Below are positions 1 through 8,630 of a stretch of DNA of 64,000 bases, piece after piece. This DNA comes from Afipia felis ATCC 53690 (GTDB lineage Bacteria; Pseudomonadota; Alphaproteobacteria; Rhizobiales; Xanthobacteraceae): positions 1,736,001 to 1,800,000 of the forward strand of contig NZ_KB375270.1 of assembly GCF_000314735.2 (NCBI RefSeq), in the 5' to 3' direction. Both the position numbers and the translations under genes were made by a program. The notes below the pieces were generated by a model. That model was not told the DNA's origin. It saw nothing but the letters and a program-made list of their open reading frames with translations, and made no database searches. How positions within the stretch are numbered: position 1 is the stretch's first letter; every line of letters begins with the position of its first letter.

Positions 1-41
1 GCCGCTCGATCACTTTTTCAAATTATGCGATTTGGAGCGGC
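1..41. repeat. Inverted repeat at window edge
   Basis: Bases 1-7 (GCCGCTC) and 35-41 (GAGCGGC) form perfect 7-bp arms around a 27-base AT-rich spacer. The left arm touches the window edge, so its true length is unknown. It could belong to a terminator of a gene outside the window or to the promoter region of the hydrolase that starts at 138. No T-run is visible, so no role is claimed. Confidence 0.25.
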
Positions 42-137
42 ATAGCCTCAATATGAATTGTAGAACCTAAACTCGCAGGAACCGCACGGGATTTGCGGAT
101 ACCCCTGACGACACGACTTTGACGGAATGCCCCAGCC

Positions 138-1049
138 ATGAACGCCACGATCAAGGAACTCGGCCCGTCCCGCTTTCTCGATGGCTTTCGCGACATCGAC
201 GCCGACCTCGGCGAGGGATTAACGATTCACGCCTCTATCGCCGGAAGCGGTCCTCCCTTGTTGCTGCTCCATGGTCATCCGCACACGCACATCACCTGGC
301 GGAAGATCGCGCCATGGCTCGCACACCGCTTCAGCGTCGTCGCCGCCGATCTTCGCGGCTATGGCGACAGCAGCAAACCCGAGAGCAGCGCAAGCCATCT
401 CGCATATTCGAAACGCGTGATGGCTCAGGACCAGATCGACCTGATGCGGGCGCTGGGACATTCGCAGTTCTCCGTCGCGGGCCACGACCGCGGCGGACGT
501 GTTGCCCACCGGATGGCACTCGACCATCCCGACGCGGTGACTCGCATCGCCGTGATGGACATCGCTCCGACCGCCACGATGTACGCGCTGACCAACATGG
601 AATTCGCCAGACGATATTTCTGGTGGTTCTTCCTGATCCAGCCCGAGCCGTTGCCGGAGCGGTTGATCGCAGCCGATCCGGAATATTTTCTGCGAACCCA
701 TCTCGAGGGACAAACCAAGCTGCCGGGAGCGACGGAGCCGGAGGCCTTTGACGAATATCTGCGGTGCTACAGCGATCCGGCGTCGCGCCATGCCATCTGC
801 GAGGATTATCGCGCCGCCGCGACCATCGACCTGCAACACGACGCGGCCGATGCGGACAAACGCATTACTGCGCCGCTGCTCGCGCTCTGGGGCGGACGCG
901 GAACCGTCGGCGCACTTTATGATGTGCTTGCGACGTGGCGCGACAAGGCGCTCCATGTCGAGGGTCAGGCGCTCGATTGCGGTCACACCTTGCAGGAAGA
1001 ACTGCCCGGCGAAACCTTCGCCGAACTCGAACGCTTCTTCTCGGCTTAA
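138..1049 (+). CDS. Alpha/beta hydrolase, haloacetate dehalogenase-like
   Basis: A 303-aa cytoplasmic alpha/beta hydrolase that most resembles fluoroacetate/haloacetate dehalogenases, which displace halide from 2-haloacids through an aspartyl ester. Visible: oxyanion-region HGHPHT (45-50), nucleophile motif GHDRGGR with Asp117 and the carboxylate-binding pair Arg118/Arg121, MDIAPT with Asp141, and a late His283 (DCGHT). In the cap domain the characterised enzymes have a His-Trp pair that holds fluoride; here the equivalent run reads Phe-Trp-Trp-Phe (161-164), so Trp163 is kept but the His position is Trp162. Substrate may therefore not be fluoroacetate. ATG at 138 has no clear Shine-Dalgarno. 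It converges on the AEC gene with a 4-base overlap. Confidence 0.8.
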   Translation: MNATIKELGPSRFLDGFRDIDADLGEGLTIHASIAGSGPPLLLLHGHPHTHITWRKIAPWLAHRFSVVAADLRGYGDSSKPESSASHLAYSKRVMAQDQIDLMRALGHSQFSVAGHDRGGRVAHRMALDHPDAVTRIAVMDIAPTATMYALTNMEFARRYFWWFFLIQPEPLPERLIAADPEYFLRTHLEGQTKLPGATEPEAFDEYLRCYSDPASRHAICEDYRAAATIDLQHDAADADKRITAPLLALWGGRGTVGALYDVLATWRDKALHVEGQALDCGHTLQEELPGETFAELERFFSA

Positions 1050-1978
1050 ACCGCGATCGCAATATAGACCGACACCGTGACGATCGACAGGATCGTCGAG
1101 ACTAGAATCGTCGTGGAGGTGATGCCGGCTTCCCGCCGGTAAAGCTCCGCGAGCATGAAGGGACCGGTCCCGGTCGGCAATGCCGCCAGCAGCACCGCCG
1201 CATGCGTGAGAAATGGCGACAGCTTGAATACCTGCGTCGCAAGCACCCAAGCAATCACCGGGTGAACCAGCAGCTTGAGAAAGACGAACAGCATCGCCGC
1301 GCGCGCATCGGCACCCGCTCCCTCGCGCTTTTCCGCAAGAAACAGGCCGAGCGTCACCAGCGCGCAAGGCGCGGCCGTTCCACCCAGCAGCTTGACGAAA
1401 TGATCGACCGGGACCGGAATGTTCACGCCTGTGACTGGAATGAGCGCCCCGAGCACCGGCGCCACCAGCAGCGGATTCCGAACCAGCGAACCGCCGACCT
1501 TCAACGCCACCAGATGCGGTTTGCCTTCCGGCTGCAGCCCGATCTCGATCAAAACAATCGCGACGGCAAACACCACGCAGACGGTGATGATGCAGGCGAT
1601 GGTGGTCGGCGCCATCGCCTCTTGCCCAAGCACGAGCAGCGCCAGCGGAAATCCCATGAAGCCCGTATTGGCATAGCCTGCGTTGAGACCATCGATGGCC
1701 GCATCGGCCAAATGGCGCTTGCGATAACGCAGCAGCACCGCCAGCGCGAAGACGATCAGACTGCTCAACCCGAATACGCCGATGAAACCGGGCTTCCAGA
1801 TATCGCTCCAGCCCGCATGCGCGATGACATCGAACAGCAGTGCGGGCAGCGCGAGGTAAACCACGAAGCGGTTCAGCTCCGAGGTCGATTGCGGACCCAG
1901 CACGCCGAGGCGGCGCACCAGCCACCCCGTGAAGATCAGCGCAAAGACAGGAAAGACGACGACAAGTGCGGATAGCAT
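1046..1978 (-). CDS. AEC family permease (auxin efflux carrier type)
   Basis: A 310-aa inner-membrane protein with about ten hydrophobic segments and the AEC-family opening (GWLVRRLGVL, followed by LNRFVVYLALPALLF). Family members move small organic anions such as malonate or auxin-like acids, usually outward and driven by ion gradients. Length is normal for the family. The substrate cannot be read from sequence. It converges on the upstream hydrolase gene, so the two are not co-transcribed, though both could serve organic-acid metabolism. Confidence 0.8.
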   Translation of the reverse strand: MLSALVVVFPVFALIFTGWLVRRLGVLGPQSTSELNRFVVYLALPALLFDVIAHAGWSDIWKPGFIGVFGLSSLIVFALAVLLRYRKRHLADAAIDGLNAGYANTGFMGFPLALLVLGQEAMAPTTIACIITVCVVFAVAIVLIEIGLQPEGKPHLVALKVGGSLVRNPLLVAPVLGALIPVTGVNIPVPVDHFVKLLGGTAAPCALVTLGLFLAEKREGAGADARAAMLFVFLKLLVHPVIAWVLATQVFKLSPFLTHAAVLLAALPTGTGPFMLAELYRREAGITSTTILVSTILSIVTVSVYIAIAV

Positions 1979-2119
1979 GCTCGACCAGTCAACAGCACCG
2001 CACCCAAATCAGCGGCGGGGGATAAGACCATATTTCCCGCGCCTTTCAACACGCTTGCCCGCCCTCCCCATAAGACTTTCGTGAACCAGAAGCCTTTGTT
2101 CGCGTAAGTCTTCACGCAG

Positions 2120-2159
2120 CTATGCAGATGAACCGTTGGCACCTTCCGTACCTGCATAG
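2120..2159. promoter_or_regulatory. Inverted repeat upstream of MFS gene
   Basis: CTATGCAG (2120-2127) and CTGCATAG (2152-2159) are perfect 8-bp arms 24 bases apart, lying 55-95 bases upstream of the MFS start at 2214. The position suits a regulator site or a 5' leader hairpin. No regulator gene sits beside it. Purely a sequence observation. Confidence 0.3.
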
Positions 2160-2213
2160 GAAACCTTCGTCCGCGTTGTTGAAAGCCGCACGATATGCTT
2201 GAGCTAATCCCTG

Positions 2214-3458
2214 ATGGACAAATCCACTCCCAGCTCAACCGATGATACCGCCCCGGCCATGACACCTGAGATGACATGGACCGAGCGCGGCACAAGTACC
2301 TATCGCCGGACCTCGATAGCGCTGTTCCTAGCGGGCTTCGTGACCTTCACGCTCGTCTATGACGTGCAACCGCTGCTGCCGGAATTCGCAACCGACTTCC
2401 ATGTCAGCGCCGCCACCAGCTCGCTGGCACTGTCGGTCACGACCGCTGCGCTCGCCATCGCCATTCTATGCGCGGGCGCGGGTTCCGAGATGTTCGGCCG
2501 ACGCGGCCTGATGTTCGCCTCAATGTGCCTCGCGTCGCTGCTGAACATCGCTCAGGCTTTCGTGCCGGACTGGCACAGCCTGCTGGTGCTTCGTGCGCTG
2601 GAAGGAATCGTTCTTGGAGGCGTCCCTGCGGTGGCGATGGCCTACCTCGCCGAGGAGATCCATCCCAAGGGCCTCGGGCTGACGATGGGACTTTATGTCG
2701 GCGGCACCGCGTTCGGCGGCATGGCGGGGCGCGTGCTCAGCGGCATCATCGCAGAATATGCATCGTGGCGCTGGGCGGTCGGCATCATCGGCGTCATCGA
2801 TCTTCTGATGACCTTCGCCTTCATCATGCTACTGCCACCGTCGCGCAATTTCGAGCGTCAGTTGAAATTCGACGCTGGTTATCATCTGCAGGCCTGGGCC
2901 GGCCATCTGCGGCACTCCGGCCTGCCGTATGTATTTATGATCGGTGGCCTCTCCATGGGGGCCTTTGTCACGATTTACAACTACGCCTCGTTCCGGCTGG
3001 TCGGCGCTCCCTATGAGTTGAACCAGACACAACTCGGCGCGATTTTCGCAGTGTATCTGTTCGGCATCGTCGCATCATCGACCGCGGGTGCAATGGTCGA
3101 TCGCGTGGGGCGCGGCCCTGTCCTCATCACCGGCCTCGCCATCATGCTCTCCGGGATCGCAGCCACTCTCCTGCATCCCCTGTTCTGGGTGATTGCCGGC
3201 ATCGCGCTCGTCACCATCGGATTTTTCGTGTCCCACTCCGTCGCGAGCGGCTGGGTCGGCCGGATGGCGGCCAACACCAAGGGGCACGCTGCATCGCTGT
3301 ATCTTCTTGCGTACTATACGGGCTCAAGCATTGCTGGATGGGTCGGTGGATGGTTCTGGGCTGTCGAGGGCTGGCTTGCCGTCGCGGCTTTTACAGGACT
3401 ACTGATCGCGGGTGCACTCGCCGCGGCCATCCATCTGGCACGGGCTCATCCCGGTTAG
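2214..3458 (+). CDS. MFS transporter, YnfM-like
   Basis: A 414-aa major facilitator superfamily protein with twelve hydrophobic segments and a hydrophilic N-terminal tail of about 30 residues. The region VYDVQPLLPEFATDFHVS near the first helix and the FGRRGLM loop between helices 2 and 3 match the YnfM-type subgroup of probable drug or metabolite exporters. The ATG at 2214 has only a weak ribosome site; Met17 (MTPEMTW) is an alternative start. It converges on the diguanylate cyclase gene with only two bases between the stops. Substrate unknown. Confidence 0.8.
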   Translation: MDKSTPSSTDDTAPAMTPEMTWTERGTSTYRRTSIALFLAGFVTFTLVYDVQPLLPEFATDFHVSAATSSLALSVTTAALAIAILCAGAGSEMFGRRGLMFASMCLASLLNIAQAFVPDWHSLLVLRALEGIVLGGVPAVAMAYLAEEIHPKGLGLTMGLYVGGTAFGGMAGRVLSGIIAEYASWRWAVGIIGVIDLLMTFAFIMLLPPSRNFERQLKFDAGYHLQAWAGHLRHSGLPYVFMIGGLSMGAFVTIYNYASFRLVGAPYELNQTQLGAIFAVYLFGIVASSTAGAMVDRVGRGPVLITGLAIMLSGIAATLLHPLFWVIAGIALVTIGFFVSHSVASGWVGRMAANTKGHAASLYLLAYYTGSSIAGWVGGWFWAVEGWLAVAAFTGLLIAGALAAAIHLARAHPG

Positions 3459-3460
3459 CA

Positions 3461-4666
3461 TCACTGACGCAACCTGATGACGCTTTCAGGTTTCGCACCA
3501 GGCGCCGTCCAGTTTTCGCCGGAGGGCGCGAGGCTGATGTCTTCCGAATATAGCAGCACGCGGTTGCGGCCCGAGCGTTTCGCATCGTAGAGAGCCGTGT
3601 CGGCCTGCCGCAACAAAGCGATGATGTCCGCATCGTTGTCACCGCCGGCGATGCCCGCACTCACCGTGACTGCGAAATTTCCGGACGATGAGATGAACTG
3701 CTGAGCTGCGAAGTTCTGGCGGATACGCTCGGCAATCTGAGCCGCATCATCGGTCGTCGTATCGGGCAATATGATCACAAATTCCTCGCCGCCGAGACGC
3801 GCGGCCAGATCTCCATCCCGAACATTTGCGGCAAGCAGGCTCGCGAAGGTCTGCAACACGGTGTCGCCGACCTGATGGCCATGACGGTCGTTGACCTGTT
3901 TGAAATGGTCGATATCGAAGACCACAACAGCCACAGATCCGCGCAGGCGCAAGGAGCGCTCAAACAACGCGCGGCGGTTGAACAATCCGGTCAGCGCATC
4001 CGTTTCGGCCTCGCGTTGATGATACCGGGCGATGCGGACCTGATTGAGCGCCAGCGACAACGCCCCCAGCCCGCCGATACTGGTGATCGACATCACGAGA
4101 TTGATGTTCTCCGCCCAGCCGGATGGCGCGCGATGCATCACCCATTCGCCATGGTTCAGCAGAACCACCGCGCACAGCACGAAGGACAGGCCCGTCAGAG
4201 CATAAAGCACGGACAGCAGGAGGATCAGCAGCGGCGCTTCTGCCCGCCAGCGCCAGTACTCCCATGCCGTGACCAGCATCATCGCGGCTGCACACACGTT
4301 CAGCACGATATACGAGATGCCGTCATACCCATGAAGCATCGGAGCCGACATAAGCGCGATCGATACGCCCGCGGCGACGGCTACCATGCGCACGGGCAGT
4401 TTGCCCGTCTGGAATTGATAGGCGGATCCCATGAACAACGCCAATCCGACCAGCAACGCCGAGAATGCAATCACGCCGATGTTCGGCGAAAATTCCAGGA
4501 CGAAATTCCGGTAGAAAAACAGGCTGACGGCCAGGCAGGAAACGCCGATCCCCCATGTCATCAATTCGCGATCGGCCCGCGACACCAGCCAACTCACGAA
4601 AAACGTAAAGGCCAGCCCGGCGCTGCAAAAGCTCAGTGCAACAAGAAGGGAATTGTAATCGAGCAC
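3461..4666 (-). CDS. Membrane diguanylate cyclase (GGDEF)
   Basis: A 401-aa protein that should make cyclic di-GMP from two GTP. The N-terminal ~205 residues contain six or so hydrophobic segments and no recognisable sensory domain. The GGDEF domain follows: DALTGLFNRR (223-232), FDIDHFKQVND (250-260) and the active-site GGEEF at 292-296. The product-inhibition I-site RxxD is intact at Arg283-Asp286, exactly five residues before GGEEF, so feedback control by c-di-GMP is expected. No EAL domain is present. Start codon is GTG at 4666. Single-gene unit; the signal it senses cannot be told. Confidence 0.9.
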   Translation of the reverse strand: MLDYNSLLVALSFCSAGLAFTFFVSWLVSRADRELMTWGIGVSCLAVSLFFYRNFVLEFSPNIGVIAFSALLVGLALFMGSAYQFQTGKLPVRMVAVAAGVSIALMSAPMLHGYDGISYIVLNVCAAAMMLVTAWEYWRWRAEAPLLILLLSVLYALTGLSFVLCAVVLLNHGEWVMHRAPSGWAENINLVMSITSIGGLGALSLALNQVRIARYHQREAETDALTGLFNRRALFERSLRLRGSVAVVVFDIDHFKQVNDRHGHQVGDTVLQTFASLLAANVRDGDLAARLGGEEFVIILPDTTTDDAAQIAERIRQNFAAQQFISSSGNFAVTVSAGIAGGDNDADIIALLRQADTALYDAKRSGRNRVLLYSEDISLAPSGENWTAPGAKPESVIRLRQ

Positions 4667-4832
4667 AACCGTTCCACGTCCAGAGAAGCTCCTGCTACAG
4701 ACATGACGGTTTGCGATTAAGAGAACACTTAATGCAGTGCAACATCCGCAAGCAGGCCTAACGGAAGCTGAATCCGACCATTAAAACGATAACCAGTATG
4801 TTTCAGCGTGGGCTGTTCGCTGACATTGCGGC

Positions 4833-6773
4833 TTATACCCCCTTCGCGCCGCGCGCCGGCCTTCGTCGTTCATGAAACCACGGGCGGTATTTGGTCATTT
4901 TGACGCGCTGCGCTTCCGGTGCATGCCGCTTGCAGGTCGAGGCCTCGTCGCTGTTCGGTGCCGCACCCCACCGCAATTCGACACAATCGTTCAGATTGTA
5001 GGCCATCTCCAGTTCGGGAGCGCGATCGACGACTTGCTTCACCGTCAACGTCCACGGCGAGCCATCGCTGCGCGTGTAGGTAAATTTGCGCGATGCGAGT
5101 TCGGACGCCAGCGCGCCTTGCAATTCGGCCTTCACCTCGGCAACGCTCTTTCCTGCCGGCATCGCATACCGCTCAGGTCGCCGCGCGACCTGATCCGGAA
5201 AACCGCGCACCACGTCGATGGCGATCAGCATCCGCAGATCGCGCGACGGCGTAGCGAAATCCTCCCATGCACCGGATGTCTCGAAAATCGATGCACCGTC
5301 CGGCATCGCCCCGACACCGCGACCGCTGTCGAGATACTTGCGGCCGTTCTCCACGGATGTCACACGCGCCTGCGCCTGTTCGTCGAGTGCCGTGATCGCT
5401 TCCTTCATCGCCCGCATGGGATCGAGCGGCGCGGGCGACATCACATCGTCCATGCGGTCGTAGAACGCATCGACCGACAGCTTCGACGGCTCGGACGAAT
5501 AATTGCCGTATTGAGGATTGCTCGCGATCTCGCTGTTCTTCAGCCGCCGCAGCATGCCGTTACGCTCGCGCACGATCGGCCGGAATCGCTTGAAGCCGGG
5601 GCCCGCGGTGCGATCCTGCGCGAACAGGAAATTACCTCGCCAGAACCGCTTGATCGCAACGGTGCCGTCCGGCTGGGCATCGGCGGCAAGAAGGACGCCC
5701 GCTGCGTCCCTGGTCTGAGCGATGCGCTTGGTCAGCATCAGGATATGTCCGAACGGATCGGCGTAGATCGTGCCCGGACGCAACGCATCCTGCGTCAGCG
5801 GCACCGGATAATAATCGGTGTTGTCGTCGGTCGCCGCCGTGCGGCTCGAACCCGAATGCACGGCATCGCCGATCACCGTGATGTATTTCCCGAACGATGA
5901 TGCAAGGCCCAGCCGTTTCGGCGGTTCTGCAGCAGGCACATCTGCTGCCGACTCACCGGCCGTAGCCTGCTGGCCGGACTGCGGCTGCTTGGCCGCTTCG
6001 AGGGTCTGGATATTGAACCATTGCGGACAGGTCGGCGCCTTGGTCGCGGTGCCGCGCGAGCAGCGCGAATAGCCGAACGGCAATCCCAGCTTGAAGGCGA
6101 AATAGGCGCGCAGAAAATACGGCATGTCTGCGCAATCGGGATGGAAGATCATCCCCATCTCGTCCTCGCCGAGGTCGAGATAATTGAACAGCATGTTGCG
6201 CGAACGGTCGCGCAGCACCTCATGCAGAGCCTTCCATGACGGCGGCGAATCCAGCGGCGCATCGAACAGCTTTTCGATCCAGGCCGAATACAGGTTTTCC
6301 GTTCCGCGATTCCACGTGTCGTGGATCGGCCAGATGCTGCCTGCCGTGGCGCTCGGCCGCGGCGGCCGCTCGGCACGCACCGTGATCTCGCGTGTCACCG
6401 TCTCGCACCCGGGCACGGCATGATCTCGGACAAGCCGCGCGTGCCACGTTCCAGCAACCGGCGCCGCAACCTCCGCGATCCAGAAATAAGGCGGGCCGCC
6501 CTGTTGCTGCCCGGATTTAGCCGCGACGCTTCCGTCCGGCGCGATCAGCGTAAGCTCGCCCCTGGACTGCTTTTCGGCTGCGAACATCACGCGCAGCGGC
6601 ATGCCCTTCCACGGGGTGGCGGGCGCCGCCAGCACCGCGAGGCTCGTGCCCTCGGCACATGCGCCCGGCGCCTGAGCCCTCGCCGACCTCAGCGAGACAG
6701 GAGAGACGAAAGAAACACACGCGATCAGCAGAAACGCGATCGTTGTGGCAGCCATCCGGCGATGCGGAAACAT
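4833..6773 (-). CDS. Secreted protein of unknown function with possible papain-like Cys/His site
   Basis: A 646-aa protein I do not recognise by name. ATG at 6773 is chosen because GGGAGG lies about six bases before it; the ATG five codons upstream would place that site inside the gene. Residues 1-33 are a Sec signal peptide ending in Ala-Arg-Ala, then a ~100-residue beta-rich domain (GELTLIAPDGSV) resembling a carbohydrate- or protein-binding fold. A central domain carries HPDCADMPYF with Cys214 and a later DPFGHILML with His343, the order and surroundings expected for transglutaminase or NlpC/P60-like thiol enzymes. A Pro/Ala/Gln-rich linker lies at about 255-285. That the protein is periplasmic is inferred from the signal peptide. 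Confidence 0.65.
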   Translation of the reverse strand: MFPHRRMAATTIAFLLIACVSFVSPVSLRSARAQAPGACAEGTSLAVLAAPATPWKGMPLRVMFAAEKQSRGELTLIAPDGSVAAKSGQQQGGPPYFWIAEVAAPVAGTWHARLVRDHAVPGCETVTREITVRAERPPRPSATAGSIWPIHDTWNRGTENLYSAWIEKLFDAPLDSPPSWKALHEVLRDRSRNMLFNYLDLGEDEMGMIFHPDCADMPYFLRAYFAFKLGLPFGYSRCSRGTATKAPTCPQWFNIQTLEAAKQPQSGQQATAGESAADVPAAEPPKRLGLASSFGKYITVIGDAVHSGSSRTAATDDNTDYYPVPLTQDALRPGTIYADPFGHILMLTKRIAQTRDAAGVLLAADAQPDGTVAIKRFWRGNFLFAQDRTAGPGFKRFRPIVRERNGMLRRLKNSEIASNPQYGNYSSEPSKLSVDAFYDRMDDVMSPAPLDPMRAMKEAITALDEQAQARVTSVENGRKYLDSGRGVGAMPDGASIFETSGAWEDFATPSRDLRMLIAIDVVRGFPDQVARRPERYAMPAGKSVAEVKAELQGALASELASRKFTYTRSDGSPWTLTVKQVVDRAPELEMAYNLNDCVELRWGAAPNSDEASTCKRHAPEAQRVKMTKYRPWFHERRRPARGAKGV

Positions 6774-6869
6774 CGAGCCTCCCTGCATGCTGTCAGCACG
6801 GTAGCCGGATATTGCGAAAAGCCGGATGGCAAATCCACCCTTAATGTTTAGCGGAACACTATATTCACC

Positions 6870-6898
6870 GCCGCGGAAGGAACTGGATCTCCCGCGGC
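6870..6898. repeat. GC-rich inverted repeat between genes
   Basis: GCCGCGG (6870-6876) and CCGCGGC (6892-6898) are perfect 7-bp arms with a 15-base loop, in the gap between the ABC permease stop (6952) and the secreted-protein start (6773). It could end transcription from the leftward ABC operon but no T-run follows on either strand. Confidence 0.3.
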
Positions 6899-6951
6899 TT
6901 GAGCCCGATTGGCTTTCCGGTCAACGCAGCCGACCGGGCAACGAACCTGCT

Positions 6952-7761
6952 CTAGTTGGGCCGCCACTTCAGCAAACGGTTCTCGATCACCGTCACCACC
7001 GCATCCAGAACCAGCGCCGAGATGGTCAGGATCGCGATTCCCGCAAACACGGTGTTGACGTCGAACACACCCTCAGCCTGCAGGATCAGGTAGCCGACGC
7101 CAGCCGACGAGCCGAGATACTCGCCAACCACCGCACCGACGAACGCCATGCCGACCGAAGTGTGCAGACTGGAAAACACCCAGCTCGTCGCCGAGGGCAA
7201 ATAGACCGTCCTCAGAAGTTGCTTGCGCGTCGCACCCAGCATCCGCGCATTGGCCAGCACCACCGGGCTCACTTCCTTGATGCCCTGATAGACGTTGAAG
7301 AACACGACGAAGAATACCAGCGTCACACCGAGCGCGACCTTCGACCAGATGCCGAGGCCGAACCACAGCGCGAAGATCGGGGCAAGGATGACGCGCGGCA
7401 TCGCGTTCAACGCCTTGATGTAGGGATCGGACAGCGCCGACGCCGTCGGACTCAGCGCAAACCACAAGCCGCAGATCAGAGCGAGGACCGCGCCGATGAC
7501 GAAGCCGAGCATGGTTTCGACGAGCGTGATGCCGAGATGATAGAAGATGTCGCCCGAGACGACCCAATCGATCATGGTGCGGAACACCGCAATCGGCTCG
7601 CCAAAGAAGAATTTCGGCATGATGCCAGTTTCAGTCAGCGCATACCACAGGCACAACAGGCCTACGAATAACAGAGCCTGAAGGACCCTGAGCATTCCGG
7701 GCGAGCGCGATGCCAACGGCACCGACGGCGCGGACTCGTTATCAGCGTTTGCTTTGAGCAT
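6952..7761 (-). CDS. ABC transporter permease, NitT/TauT type
   Basis: A 269-aa inner-membrane permease of the SsuC/TauC class with about six hydrophobic segments and a C-terminal cytoplasmic EAA-like loop (residues near ANARMLGATRKQLLRTV) that contacts the ATPase. It forms an importer with the ATPase and binding protein encoded immediately upstream; its start overlaps the ATPase stop by 20 bases, indicating translational coupling. Family members import sulfonates, nitrate, thiamine precursors or aromatic acids; the two neighbouring flavoprotein oxidoreductases suggest an organic acid rather than a simple sulfonate. Confidence 0.85.
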   Translation of the reverse strand: MLKANADNESAPSVPLASRSPGMLRVLQALLFVGLLCLWYALTETGIMPKFFFGEPIAVFRTMIDWVVSGDIFYHLGITLVETMLGFVIGAVLALICGLWFALSPTASALSDPYIKALNAMPRVILAPIFALWFGLGIWSKVALGVTLVFFVVFFNVYQGIKEVSPVVLANARMLGATRKQLLRTVYLPSATSWVFSSLHTSVGMAFVGAVVGEYLGSSAGVGYLILQAEGVFDVNTVFAGIAILTISALVLDAVVTVIENRLLKWRPN

Positions 7762-8605
7762 AGCCCTTGAGAACCTCTTCTTTCATCACGTCCCAGATCT
7801 CGCGATGAAGATCGACGAACTGCTTGGTGTGACGGATCTCGGATACGTCGCGCGGACGCGGCAGATCAATGGCGAATTCCGCAATCGGATGCGTGCCGGG
7901 CCCCGCCGACAGAACCACGACGCGGTCCGACATTGAGATCGCTTCTTCCAGATCGTGGGTGATGAAAAGCACCGACTTCCGGTTGGCCGCCCATAGCGTG
8001 AGCAACTCGTTTTCCATCAGCACGCGCGTTTGCGCATCGAGCGCGGAGAACGGTTCGTCGAGCAGCACGATCTTGGGATCGAGAACCAGCATCTGGGCGA
8101 GCGAGACGCGCTTGCGCATGCCACCGGACAGCTGATGCGGGTAGCGATCCTCGAAACCTGCAAGACCCACCGTCTTCAGCCAGTTCATGGCGCGCTCGTG
8201 CGCCTCTTTTTTCGGAACGCCACGATATTCCAGACCGACCATGACGTTCTGCAGCGCCGAACGCCATGCCATCAGGGATTCGGCCTGAAACATGTAGCCG
8301 GCGTCTTTATTGATACCCTGCAGCGGAGATCCGAAAATCTCGATCGCACCGCCCGTCGGCCGCAGCAGACCGGCCGCAACGTTGAGCAGAGTCGATTTGC
8401 CGCAACCCGTCGGACCTACAACGGAGACGAACTCACCATCGAGGATATTGAGGGAAACATCCTTCACGGCTGTGTAGGGTTCGGCAGAACGCTTGCCTGC
8501 GTTGCCTGCGAAACAGCACGTCACGTTCCTGAACGTGACTGCCGAGGCGGCAGTCACCGCCTTGGCGCTGGTCATCGTTTTCATGTGTACGACACCCATT
8601 GTCAT
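7742..8605 (-). CDS. ABC transporter ATP-binding protein, SsuB/TauB type
   Basis: A 287-aa ATPase driving the NitT/TauT-type importer. Walker A is GPTGCGKST (64-72), the signature LSGGM (159-163), Walker B IVLLDEP (179-185) and the switch His follows in LFITHD. The first ATG is at 8605; a GGGCGGG site sits more comfortably before the ATG at 8599, and the extra N-terminal ~20 residues are not part of the ATPase fold, so the start is uncertain by a few codons. It lies 25 bases after the binding-protein gene in a single operon. Confidence 0.85.
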   Translation of the reverse strand: MTMGVVHMKTMTSAKAVTAASAVTFRNVTCCFAGNAGKRSAEPYTAVKDVSLNILDGEFVSVVGPTGCGKSTLLNVAAGLLRPTGGAIEIFGSPLQGINKDAGYMFQAESLMAWRSALQNVMVGLEYRGVPKKEAHERAMNWLKTVGLAGFEDRYPHQLSGGMRKRVSLAQMLVLDPKIVLLDEPFSALDAQTRVLMENELLTLWAANRKSVLFITHDLEEAISMSDRVVVLSAGPGTHPIAEFAIDLPRPRDVSEIRHTKQFVDLHREIWDVMKEEVLKGYAQSKR

Positions 8606-8630
8606 CCCGCCCGGATTCTAACGGAATCAA

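Noticed and set aside
219..1925. A 568-codon open frame on the minus strand across two genes
   Set aside because: It is a shadow of the alpha/beta hydrolase and AEC genes; low-complexity Arg/Ala-rich product with no domains.
4872..5900. A 342-codon open frame on the plus strand opposite the secreted protein
   Set aside because: Arg/His-rich antisense shadow of a gene with signal peptide and ribosome site.
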